Source: Desmodesmus armatus (lineage: Eukaryota; Chlorophyta; Chlorophyceae; Sphaeropleales; Scenedesmaceae). Taken from it: a stretch of DNA of 64,000 bases. Each line of letters opens with the position of its first letter. The first letter of the stretch is position 1. The stretch is from contig VIIQ02000698.1 in NCBI GenBank assembly GCA_007449985.2, positions 69,501-133,500 on the forward strand, read 5' to 3'. The notes beneath the pieces were generated by a model. The model saw only the letters and a list, made by a program, of their open reading frames with translations. It was not told the origin of the DNA and ran no database searches. A program made the position numbers and the translations under genes. Below, in pieces: positions 22,930-33,170 of the stretch.

Positions 22930-24960
22930 GCACTCAATGTGTTTCCGTTGGGCTGCAAGGCATGCCCGTTGGGCGTAGGGCATTCATGTGCACTGATGGC
23001 CCGTTGGGAGTATGGCATGCATGTGCACTGACTACCCGTTGGGCGTATGGCATGCATATGTGTATGGAGTGCCCGTTGGGCGTATGGCATGCATATGTGT
23101 ACGGACTGCCCGTTGGGCGTATGGCATGCATGTGTACTGACTGCCCGTTGGGCAACCGGCATGCATGTGCGCTGACTGCCCGTTGGGAGTATGGCATGCA
23201 TGTGCCCTGACTGGCCGTTGGGCACATATGCATGTGTACTGACTGCCCTTAGTAACATGGCATGCATGTGCTGTGACTGCCCGTTGGGAGTGTGGCATGC
23301 ATGTGCCCTGCCTGCCCGTTGGGCAACTATGCATGTGTACTGACTGCCCGTTGGGAAAATGGCATGCATGTGCCGTGATTGCCCGTTGGGCGTGTGGCAT
23401 ACATGTGCATTGACTGCCCGTTGGGCGTGTTGCTTGCATGTGCATTGACTACCTGTTGGGCGTCTGGCGTGCAGGTGCACTGATTGCCCATTGGGCTGTA
23501 TGGCATGTGTGTGCACTGACTGCTTGTTGAGCTGCGTGGCGGGTATGGGGATTCTCCGCCCGTTGGGCTGTCTGCCTGTTGAGCTGCATGCAGCTGGATG
23601 TGGTCTGCCTGCCACCTGCCTGTTTGGCACAGCCTGAGGCACCCGCAGCAAGGGGCGTGACTGCACCAGACACAAGGCTGCTGTGCTGATAGATGACAAC
23701 TGATGCATGCTGCCAGCTGTGCGTGCTCCTGAATGGCCTGCTCGGTGAGCGGCATGGCATGGCTGTGTACTCATTGCCCGTTGGGCCCTATGCCGTGCAT
23801 GTGTGCTGACTGCCCGCTGGGCTGCACATGAGGGAGAAGTGACTGCCCGTTGGGGCACTGTGTGTGGCTGTCTATTGCCTGCCTGGTGGCCTACATGGTT
23901 CTGCAGGTGTAGTGATTGCCCGTAGGGCTTCATGGCATGCATGTTGACTGCCTGCCCGTTCGGCACATGGCAGGCATGTGCACTGCCTGCCCATTGGACA
24001 TCTTGGCACGCTGGTCCACTGAGACTGTGTTCTTAGCCTGATGGGCCCTGTGACATGGCTGTGTGTTGTCCGCTTGTTGGGCTGTCTTCCCTGCGTCTGC
24101 CACGTCGGTGACGGTGCGCCTGGTGGGCCATAATGACTGTGGGCTGCCCGTCGGGGTGCATGGCATCCCTGTTTGCTGCTGGTAGCACCAGCTGTAGGTG
24201 GCGTCCTGGCCTGTTACCAATGTCCTCCTGCCTGTGCCCTGAACGCTATCGTCTGCTTCGGCGACATGTATTGTCCCTCTCCCTGCTTGCACGTGTGCAC
24301 ATTCCTCTTCCTTCTGCTCTGCTGGGCCGCGTGGCATGCACGTGCGCTAGTTGTCCATTGCGCTACCTTTGCATGGCGGCAGATGTTCCTTGGCACGGAC
24401 GGTAGTTACTGTTGAGCGGGTTGTACTCGTGAGCGCATACAGGGGTACGTGCTGGATGGGCCGTCTCAAGCTCTGGCTTGCACGAGTGCGCACGGGTGCG
24501 CAGAGCATCAGCTATCAGGAACTCGGCTTGCAGCTTGGACTGCAGCATGGCCTTGCCCGTTGGGGGTGTGGCAGGCCTTTGTGCTGACTGTTTGTTGGGA
24601 TACTTGACATGCCGGTGCATTGCTTCTGGCGGCAGCAGTTGTGCTGCCTTTACGCGGGGCTCATGGCATGCGTGATTGCTGCTGGCCCTCTGCGCTGCCG
24701 TGCGTGCATCTGTATGGCCTGCTCGTTGAGCTGCATGGTACGGACGGATGCGGATTGCCCGTTGGGCCCTGTGACGTGAATGTGTGCTGACTGCCGCTGG
24801 GCTGCATGCCGTGAGGCATGGTGCCTGCCTGGAGGCATGGTGCCTGCCTGTTGGGGCACCTTGCACGCGTGTGTGAGCCTGCCTGGTGGGCTGCATGGTT
24901 TGCGGGTGTAGTGATTGCCCGTTGAGCATGCAGTGTTGACTGAATGCCCGTTCGGCTCGT
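22930..24960. repeat. Minisatellite, about 35-37 bp units (CCCGTTGGGCGTATGGCATG core)
   Basis: Units consist of CCCGTTGGGC/AGTATGGCATG followed by CATGTGCACTGACTG or variants. They are densest from about 22963 to 23560 and increasingly degenerate or interspersed to about 24960. Unit length is variable (35-37 bp in the core), and some units are truncated. GCATGCATGTGCAC runs alternate purine and pyrimidine and contain ATGCAT palindromes. A minus-strand open frame of 353 codons across the array is a by-product of the repeats. No sequence unlike the repeat intervenes regularly, so this is not CRISPR-like. Confidence 0.8.
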
Positions 24961-25649
24961 GTGCTGTGCGCTTTGCCGCGCACAGGTTGCGTAGCAGCAG
25001 ACGGCGTGCTGCTGGATGGCACTATGTCTCAGATTTGCTGCTTGTGCATGCTGGGGCCTTTGCCTATTGGATGCTTTTCGCAGCTGTGCAGCAGACGTCG
25101 CGCACAGGCTTTGCATGGATTGCTGAGGGGTGCGGCGAGCCCTGTACATGTGTGCTGCCAGGTTAGGCCGGGTTGGTGCAGTGTGCCGGAGGGCTGCTGC
25201 ACGGGGATCCGCAATGCGCTTGTACGCTCGTACGTTGTCCGCAGTAAAGTGGTTGCTTCATGCATTGATGCAGTGTTGTAGCGGCTTGCAGCATGGCTGG
25301 CTGTCGAGTGGTGTGGCTTCAGTGAAACAAAACCGCCAGTGACATTGGGTTCAGCGTGCCGATCTTGCTTCAAAAGGATTGCCAACGCGGAACCGTTGGC
25401 CGGTGTTTGGATGTACGGAGGGTATGAGGGACAACAGGGACGTTGCCCAGCCTCAAAGGGCACAAGCCACACAAAATCCGCAGGGAACCTGCGTTGGGCG
25501 ATGCAACGAGTATGTGTGTGTAACAGCAACAAGAAGGAGGGAGTAAGACCAAGCGTGACAGACTGATAATTACTACTGACAACTGTAACCACTGCTGATG
25601 TCTGCAAAGCAAACAACCATACACCCGCTGTAACAACAATACACCCGCT

Positions 25650-25845
25650 GGGGCTGCTGGACTCGCAGCTTTGGTCTGGACGCCTTCTATTGTACTGTGA
25701 GGTTGCTTTGTTAGGTTTTCGTTGCCTGGGGTGGCGGTGGGGGACCCAGTGCTAGTTACATTGTGTTCTGTGTTCCCATCTTTGTGTGTTCCCAGTGTCT
25801 CCACAGGAAATCTTGCTACCTCCCCGGTTCCGGGCACTGTCTCAC
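25650..25845 (-). repeat. 196-bp dispersed repeat, copy 2
   Basis: Reverse complement of 1642-1837 at about 98 percent identity with no indels. It sits inside the nested insertion, right of the minisatellite. Confidence 0.8.
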
Positions 25846-26827
25846 ACCCGCTGTAAACTGCGATATGTTATTTGTGACCACTCAGACTGGTACCAGGGAC
25901 CAGCTATCTGGGACTGCTGGGGTGTGGCCCTCAGGGTGTGAGGCTCACTACTGCTGTGGGCTGTATGTTCTCGGCAGTGCCAGCTGATTGCGCACGGCAG
26001 TATGCTGTTGTACGCTCTGTGTGCCTCTCTGATATGTGGCTGCTGTTGACGTGTATGTTGGCCCAAGGCCACCTCTCATTTGCTATGCTGCTGGTTGGGA
26101 AGTGCTGCAACGTTCCCCCTTGTCCTTCCGCGTTTCACGCTGCCATTAGCCCTGCTTCTATGCCTTGGCAAGCGGCCAGGGCAGTCCAATCCCGAGCAGG
26201 CCGCTGGCTGCACTACCTGACTCCCTTGCCATCACCAGCCGAACCACCTGTAGCACCTCCCAGCGATACGTGGTCCTGCCGGTGAACATGAGGTTGCAGT
26301 ATTACACATGTGCACAGTGGACGTTATCTGGTCAGAGCACGTGACATTGGCCCCTTGCGCGTGATGTGCACGCCGTGCGTTGAACGCCCGTCACTGTTAC
26401 CCTGTTGTGTGCCCAACACATGCCAGCTGCCTTGCCTACGAGCGTACAACGTGCGTACCAGGGTGCATACCTGCGCCCAATAGCGTTTGTGCCCTTCTGC
26501 GCTACCTGAACGACGTTCTGAGCGTCTGTTTCTCATTAGGGCTGTATGCCAGGCTGTGGCGGTGGGCCAGACTGTTTTGCGTTGTTGTCACCCTCGGCAT
26601 GTCACGAACGGTTGGGTTGTGACGATGCCCCTGCTGCCCCAGCATGACCAGCTTACCACCGAGTGTGGCCACGTTGCCAAGCAGACAGCACGACGGGATG
26701 TGTCCTGCTTGCCTCTGCCCTTGCCAGCGGCAGGCCTGCCGATCCCCACAGCACACCGAGGCCGCAGGTACAGGCGGCAGCGCAGGCCAGGTCGGCTGGC
26801 AGGTTGCAGTTGTGCTCTTGGGAGGTT

Positions 26828-27090
26828 AACGCCTGTAACACCTTCAATACCTTCAATTCTTCAGGTCCACTTCCTACCTTGCAACAGCAACAAGCAAAAC
26901 TTTGCCCTAAGCCGCAGGCTGTAGGCAAAGTGCTGTTGTCGCTGTGCTGCCTAGACTCCATGTATGCTGGATGCTCCACACGGTCCAGCTGGGACGTGTG
27001 ACCGGTCAAAGCTGGACCGTGTGACCTCGAGGCCAATTGCCTGTAGTCCCAGCAATTGGCCTGCCTTCTTGTTGCGTTTTTTCCTGGGTA
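26828..27090 (-). repeat. Inverted-repeat block with three hairpins, right copy
   Basis: Mirrors the block at 20490-20760: ACTTTGCCCTAAGCC hairpin, then the CACACGGTCCAGCT/AGCTGGACCGTGTG pair, then GGCCAATTGCC...CAGCAATTGGCC. Its outermost 66 bases (from AACGCCTGTAACACCTTC) recur directly at 27748-27815, abutting the end of the insertion. Confidence 0.72.
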
Positions 27091-27117
27091 ACTGTGTGCT
27101 GACATAGCTCTTCGCTT

Positions 27118-27745
27118 CCCACCCTCCCTCCCGTCATGGTGTACTCCCTTGAGCCACCCACAACCCCTCTGTGCCGACGCCAGCCCGACCTGGCCTCTGT
27201 GCTCTAAGGCAGATGGTCAGGTGTGACAGCATGCAGCTTGTGCCCCTGAGGCAGCAGGTGAACATATGGCGCCGTGCATCCGGCTGTGGCCGTGGCCTGC
27301 CAGTATCTGCAGCCAGGACCAGGTCGCTGCGCACCATGACGCCTCCCGGAGTCCTTTGTCGCTGTTACACCCACTTTGACATGGCTGCCGCATGTGTTGA
27401 TTTATGTTACCCCCCCCCCCCACAGTAGGCTGTGTTGCGTGCAGGGTTTTGCGGCCCTGCACTTTCAGCCATTGAACCGACTGCCGGCCTGACTTGTGCT
27501 CTTGGAGATTTCCTGGGTGGTGGATGTAGGTCAGAGATTGGAAAGTAATTGCCTACATGCAGTCACTGCATGTAGTACATGCAGTGGCTCAATGGCTAAG
27601 GCCTAACCTTCTGTACGTCGACAGTCTTACTGCAGGTAGATCAAGGTCACAGAAGGCAGAAGGCTGGAGGAGAGCAGTACAGTAGTAGTGTGTTGACGTT
27701 CGTGGTAGTTGAGAGCGGAAAGGGGAATACCCGTGCCCGGAACGC
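27118..27745 (+). repeat. Direct-repeat block, right copy
   Basis: Counterpart of 21528-21985, longer because of extra internal sequence. It includes a C-run near 27411-27421 and a local duplication of TGCAGTCACTGCATG-like words near 27558-27580. Confidence 0.7.
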
Positions 27746-27815
27746 ATATAACGCCTGTAACACCTTCAATACCTTCAATTTTTCAGGTCCACTTCCTACC
27801 TTGCAACAGCGACAA

Positions 27816-27824
27816 TCATACGTA
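27816..27824 (+). repeat. 9-bp duplication TCATACGTA, right copy
   Basis: Second copy of the target-site duplication. The retroelement reading frame resumes directly through it (SYVQFAGK). Confidence 0.85.
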
Positions 27825-28601
27825 CAGTTTGCTGGCAAGGTATATCGGCAAGCAAGGGGCATCCCAATGGGCATCAATCCTGCGGTGTTCCTTGCTAATT
27901 ACTACCTTTTCTATTTTGAGTACCGGTTTTTGGAGCAGTTTAGGCTGATCCTCAGGCAATCTCCGCCAGCTGCGGAGCAAGTGCCCACAGCACAACAGTG
28001 GCTGGCAGACAATGGTATACAAGAAGCACCACCAGCCGAGTTACGGGGTACTATAGCAAAACTTGTCTTAGATGCTTTTGAATTCACTGGCCGTTTTGTG
28101 GATGACTTCACATCCGGGCCAAACAGATTCTTGAGCAATCTTTGGTATGATTGTGATAGCATTTTAGGTGGCTTGATCAAAGGAATCTATCCGGGAGGGG
28201 AGAATGGGCTTACTCTGGAAAGTGTGCCAGGTGACCCACATGCTTATCCCACACTTGATGTGCGCATCACCACCGTTGTCGATGAGTATGAAGGGGTCCA
28301 GTCATACACTGAGTTGTATGACAAACGTAGGGAGCCATGCTACCGCGGCATCCCCATGGTACACTATGTGCATGTTTCCAGTGGGATCTCTGCACGGGTG
28401 GGCCCTAACATCTTGAAGGGCCAGTTGCACAGGTTTTCACGCATCATCATGCGGCGGGAAAATTTCATCCAGGAAAGCATTAACTGTGTTTTAGCTTTAC
28501 TAGAACGGGGGTATCACCAACGCGTGGTTTTCAAGGTGTTGAGGCGTTTTTTGTATGACCATTACCACTTGTATGGGGACAGCAGCCGCTCTGCTTTGTG
28601 A
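27816..28601 (+). pseudogene. Penelope-like element ORF, 3' half: reverse transcriptase palm and thumb
   Basis: Continues the split reverse transcriptase in one open frame to TGA. It has VYRQARGIPMGINPAVFLAN (the Q-x-x-GIPMG motif before the catalytic loop), then EFTGRFVDDFTSG, where F-V-D-D matches the catalytic F/Y-x-D-D box. GENGLTLE and TLDVRIT follow (hydrophobic strand with a following Asp). The C-terminal part (VLALLERGYHQRVVFKVLRR) is typical of Penelope-like thumb regions. The protein ends soon after, with no endonuclease, which supports the N-terminal position of the GIY-YIG domain. The frame is intact here, unlike the 5' half. Confidence 0.85.
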
Positions 28602-29468
28602 AATGCAGTGTCAGCAGGTTGTTCAGCTGGCCTGGGTGCTGCAAATGCGCCCCGACCAGTGTAAGTTGTCATACGGGACGGAGTGGACAACAAGGGTTGG
28701 GGAACTCACTTTGAGCCCGATCCATGACCTACAATAGACTAGACACAACAACACACTAGCACAACACTGGCCGAGGCTCTCACTTCGACAAGAAATCACA
28801 ACAGACCGTCACTGCTGATAAGCATACCCCACAAACAGCACATATAACACATACACCACATGAGACACAATGGAACATGGGCGGGTGAGAGCAGCAACAG
28901 CAAGGCACTGTGACAGCCTGGCAGTATTGATTATCCAGCACAGACCATTGGACATGTGACCATCCTTTCTCTTAGTCCTTTCACTTCCTCAATATCTCAC
29001 TTGATCAGGTCACGTGTGCGACAGCTGCAATTGTTTGAAACAGGTACCAGTCACACAAGGTCACACGTTGGAGAAGGGCCAGCAACAGGGTGTCACAAGC
29101 CAGCACTGGAGCAGGGGTCGACCCCCCCCCTCCTTTGCTGTGCTGACATCTTGTTGCTGCGCTGTTCTGCAGGTATGTTCCTTGTGCTTTTGCAGGCAGA
29201 GTATTGCTATTGTTGACATCAGCCCAGCCCAGCCCAGCAGGAGGAACAGCCAGCATGACCCAGCACTGATGATCACAGTGGAGTTTTGATGCAACATCCA
29301 GCCCAACAGGAGGGCAGCAACTGGCCAGGCACCTTCAGGTCACAGTGAGCCAAGGGTTTGGGGGGCCCCGAAGCTCGTTTAGCTTCAGCTGCACATGCAT
29401 ATGCATCAATACCTACTTCTTTTCGTTGACAGACAGGGCAGCTTCAGCCTCTGCGATCTTATTACCAA
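28602..29468 (+). other. Probable 3' untranslated region of the Penelope-like element
   Basis: No gene. The 867 bp lie between the ORF stop and the right target-site copy. C-runs occur near 29121-29130. A short (CCCAG)n-like stretch (AGCCCAGCCCAGCCCAGC) lies at 29221-29238. Confidence 0.45.
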
Positions 29469-29481
29469 CATGTTCCCACTT
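29469..29481 (+). repeat. Candidate target-site duplication, right copy (CATGTTCCCACTT)
   Basis: Matches 18147-18159. Directly after it the unit-upstream block resumes (GCCAGCCACCTGCAGCTCCTGCC), as at 14099-14124 before unit 6. Confidence 0.65.
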
Positions 29482-29944
29482 GCCAGCCACCTGCAGCTCC
29501 TGCCAATAACAGAGTCTTGTATGATTTATAGAAGTCATACAGGGAAGCTCCACAACATTGAATGCTTTGCTGCGGCTGAAATCGTCACTGAGTGTAGGGT
29601 GTAGTGACGCGTTGAGGTGCCCGTCGTGCTGTGACCTCAGACATGGTGCCTGCACATTGAAACAACCCAGCATAACAATGCACTCTACTACAGCATGTCA
29701 AGCATTCTGTCGATGGCATGATCAAGGCTGGCGGCATCTGTCAAAAGTTTGAATGTGGTAGTTGCACTGAATTGGCACTTTTGCATAGGTCTGCATCTTC
29801 AGCGTCACACAGCATCAACCAGACTATCCTTGTATGTTGTGAAGACATTTGTTCATGTTTGCAGCTCTGTGAGCCTGTCTGGGCCACTTTTAGGTCAGAT
29901 CGTCAGATCTACACTACTGGTATCCTCGGGTGGTGCTTCTGAAC

Positions 29945-32032
29945 ATGGTCAAGCGAGGTGACAGCCACGAGCTGGTAGGTTTGTGTTTGACAGGCTGCAT
30001 CCGGCTGCCGCTGCGTGACTTTGTATGTGCGCAAGGGCAAGTCAAGTGCATGTCCCCCTTCCAACAGCTCATCATCATAAGGATTCTGTGATGAACCAGT
30101 GTGTCACGACAACTACACTGAAGAATATTATATGGCTTCACTGTCTGACTTCCCATGCAGGTGGCTGCACAAGTCCTGCAGATCATGGTGCAGCATGTTG
30201 AGAACCTCAGCACACGGGATGTCGCCAGGCTGTTGCAGCTAAGCAGCACTTGCAGAAGGGCCCTGCAGCAGGCAGTGGGGTGCCTGAAGATAGACGACTG
30301 TCAGATCAATTCCCTTGCAGCCATCACTGGCTTGGCTGCATGGTTGCCGCACCATGCTGGGTTGCTGCAGGAGGTTGCACTCTTCCGGCGCAGGAAGTGG
30401 ATACCTCCCAGCACAGCCAGCCCTACCAGCCCTGACGACGATGCACGCTGGGGCACTGCCGAGCAACTGATGGTGTTTGCGCTGCAGAACAGCAGCACCC
30501 CTCCAGCTGGGCCAGCAGCAGCAGCGGCCGGGGACCCGCAAGCGCTCAGCCGGCCTGCACCCCTGCTGCGGCTGCAGTCCTTCAGCAGTGATTACGTCTA
30601 CAACCCAGCAACCCTTCACAGCCTGGCGACCTGCAGCTCTCTAACAGCGCTTGACCTTACACGCATTCCACAGCAGCGCTTCACAGCAGCCCTATGCAGC
30701 GCCATTGCCCAGCTGCGCTACCTGCGCAAGCTGGAGTGCTCTTTTGCTGGCAGCGGCCCCTGGGTGTGCCCGAGCAATTTTTGCAGCATCCATAGCGCAG
30801 CTGACACAGCTCGAGGACCTCGATGCACCCTGCTTGCTCCCTCCAGCGGACCTGTCGCTGCTGCCGCCCAGCTTGACAGAAGCCACACTCGCTGTGGAGT
30901 TCCCAGCTGGCGGCAGATCAGCAGACATCAACATCGCCAGCTCAGCAAGCTGCAGACGTTGATGCTGTCACTCAACAAGCGTGGCCGCTTGAGCGCACAG
31001 TCGCAGCTGCCTGACAGCCTGACAAACATGGCACTGGTCGGTGGAGCTGGTGCCGTTCCTGGCTTGGGGCAGCTGCAGTACCTGCATCTGCGCCTGCCCG
31101 GCGAATGCCTGGCACTGCTGCGAAGGCTGCCACAGCTGCCGACGCTGCAACACGTGAGTCACGAGCGTGGGTCGGGTTGGCGCGTCTATGGTTTTGTGAC
31201 GTTAGAGCGAGCTGTGTTGGTTGAAAGAGGCTGGCACAGGCTGTTTGAGCTACACAGAAATAAACACCGACACGCCTCCTTGATGCGCGAGCTTGGGGCG
31301 TTGCACGCATCACGACCCCACCTGTGCGCCTCGCGCCCGCTAAGGACGGCTCTTCACATGCATGCTCAAGGGCCACATGTGAATAGATCACACATGTAAC
31401 AACTGTGTCTGTGTGTATGCTTGCAGGTGAAACTTGGTCTGCGATACTGCAGGCAGGAGCATTTGGAGCCTGTGCTGGCAGCCCTGGCAGCAGCCACCAA
31501 ACTGACTGGGCTGCAGTTGTACTTCAGTGACCAGTCCCAGGAGTTTGATGGCATGTTTGCAGACAGGTTGGTCGACATGCAAAACATATTGTTGCACTCT
31601 TACCTGAAGAAGCTGCCACGGCTGCAGGGACTGCAGATTACAGGTCTTGAGCTGAATGAAGCGGACGTTGCGCACTTCACTGCTCTGACAGCTCTCACAT
31701 ATCTCAGAATTGCTGACTGTCGAGGCAAGCTCGACCTGGGCATTGCAGCCATCATGCAGCGGCTGACTGGGCTGCGGGTGCTCTACATGGAGAGCCTTGC
31801 GCTCAGCAACCGCCTCATATGGGTTTCTGCAGCATGCCTTACTAACCTGCAGGACTTGCAATGCACAAATTGCAATGCCATAGCTGTCACAGATGATACC
31901 CTGCACCTGTTGGCCCCTCTCACCAACCTGACTTCTCTCATGCTTGATGCTGGTGACGAGATTGATGGTGTGGTCAGGCACAATGTGTCCCGCTCTGCTG
32001 CTGCAGCTGCCGCTGTTGAACAATCACATTAG
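29945..32032 (+). pseudogene. LRR array unit 7: open but internally and C-terminally frameshifted
   Basis: Exon 1 (29945-29974) encodes MVKRGDSHEL before GTAGGT. Exon 2 (30161-31153, 331 codons) follows TGCAG. Exon 3 is 31427-32032. Exon 2 is open throughout, but from about 30778 to 30936 it is read out of register. The paralogue-like LRR sequence there (AASIAQLTQLEDLDAP, PSLTEATLAVEF) is in another frame. An extra T in a T5 run starts the shift and a lost base in ACATCGCCAG ends it. Exon 3 is normal to about residue 185, then shifts and ends in VEQSH. In the other frame the expected ending (LLQLPLLNN...SWIDG) continues to a TGA at 32051. The product could still be expressed with a scrambled LRR segment, so calling it a pseudogene is a judgement. 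The Penelope-like element lies in its upstream region. Confidence 0.62.
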
Positions 32033-33170
32033 CTGGATCGATGGGAGTTGAGTCGCATGCCTGGTTGTTGGGTGCCACTGCACCCAGCTGCATGGGCCGG
32101 TTGTTGTGTTGGTTGGGCTACCTTTTGTGCTTGAGCTATCTTTCGTGATGGTGGAACAAGCTGCACATGCAGTGTTGTCCCTGGCTGTGTACAGGGATTG
32201 TGTTGAGGCATGCACAGCATGGGTGAGATGGTCTGGCTGGGCGCACCTGACATTGGGCCCATGCCGTCCACATGGTTCTGCTGCTGGTGGCTGTGCTGGC
32301 ATGAACCGTTGCTATGGCCTATGTCACATAGAGGAATGCATGCGAGACATCTGATCTGAGGTGAACTGAGGTGAACAATACATTTTACTATTTGAGGGTG
32401 ATGTCAGCCATTTGATTGTTGGCTGCCCTGTGGCAACCTGGTGCTGCTTCATGACAGGGAAACACTGTTGCGTCCTGCATCACCAAAGCTGTCCAGCTGC
32501 GGCTGCCAACTGACTGTGCGCAGTGCTGACGGTCTGATTTCCAATGCAACAGAACAGCAGGCAGTTGAGCCAGGCACACAAAGTGCATTGAAGGAAAGTA
32601 TACACATTCAAAGCCCACGCCACTGATGCGTGCGTCTCACTGCCTCAATCCCACACAGCAGGGTCAGGCTCTCTGAGCCGTTGGCCCAACACAATTGCAA
32701 CAAGCATGCAGCCCAGTCCGCAGAACTCGTTGATCACGTGCTGCCTGGTCAAAGTCAGTGAGCATTGTTCTATCCCATCTGAACCTCATCCCATGGGGTA
32801 CAACTGACCTTCCGTGATTTTTTTGTGTGCAGAGCGCACATGCTCACTGATTGCTCAGCAGCGCAGGCCCTGCGCCGCAGGGGTTGGGCTTCATTGACAC
32901 AGGGTCAATGACAGCAACGCTCACAGGCGAAGAGGTTGCATTTGGAAGAACTTTCGTAGCTTGTGCATGGCACAACTGGCTGCATGCTGACTTCGAGCAG
33001 CGGTTTGAATGTGGCAGTTGTCAGCGGCCGCGGTTTGGGCATGTAGCTAGCCCCCTTCCCAGGTTGATCTGTTTGAGATTGGTTGCCTGTGCATCTTTGC
33101 AAGCTTTTTTGCCTCCTGAACTGCTGTTTCCCGAGAAATATCTGGACCACTTCAAAACTGCCGGTGCAAC
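32033..33170. other. Spacer upstream of unit 8
   Basis: No gene. The last 250 bp resemble the upstream regions of units 6 and 7 (GCATGGCACAACTGGC, TTTGAATGTGGCAGTTG, then an ACTTCAAAAC-type stretch before the start), so it is probably the unit 8 promoter. The rest is unremarkable. Confidence 0.45.

Larger units (their letters stand above)
20331..27815. mobile_element. Nested 7.5-kb composite insertion inside the reverse transcriptase
   Basis: Inserted with a 9-bp target duplication. Contents in order: a minus-strand open stretch; an inverted-repeat block with three hairpins (20490-20760); a DIRS-like RNase H region on the minus strand; a direct-repeat block (21528-21985); a second short RNase H fragment; a minisatellite (22930-24960); the 196-bp repeat; the second inverted-repeat block (26828-27090); the second direct-repeat block (27118-27745); and a final 68 bp repeating 26828-26893. 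Inverted termini plus DIRS-like RNase H suggest a DIRS-related retroelement or a non-autonomous derivative. However, a 9-bp duplication is not expected of tyrosine-recombinase retrotransposons, so the agent of insertion remains open. I saw no tyrosine recombinase or intact reverse transcriptase. Confidence 0.7.
18160..29468 (+). mobile_element. Chlamys-type Penelope-like retroelement, 5'-truncated, split by a nested insertion
   Basis: Bounded by 13-bp direct repeats and inserted upstream of LRR unit 7. The coding order is GIY-YIG endonuclease, then a linker with Cys/His clusters, then reverse transcriptase, with no C-terminal endonuclease. This is the permuted order of Chlamys-type elements; canonical Penelope elements carry GIY-YIG at the C-terminus. 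The element begins almost directly at the first GIY-YIG strand, so the 5' end was probably lost during target-primed reverse transcription. Of the 11.3 kb, about 7.5 kb is a later insertion. About 870 bp after the final stop (28602-29468) would be the 3' untranslated part. Many frameshifts make it a dead copy. Confidence 0.75.

Noticed and set aside
22938..23560. Possible CRISPR-like array
   Set aside because: Units are contiguous, variable and without unique spacers, the genome is eukaryotic and no cas genes are present.
22905..23966. A 353-codon minus-strand open frame with repeated QRAVSAHACHTPNGQS-like segments
   Set aside because: It is simply the translation of the minisatellite units. 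It has no domain, no splice context, and its reading depends on repeat length.
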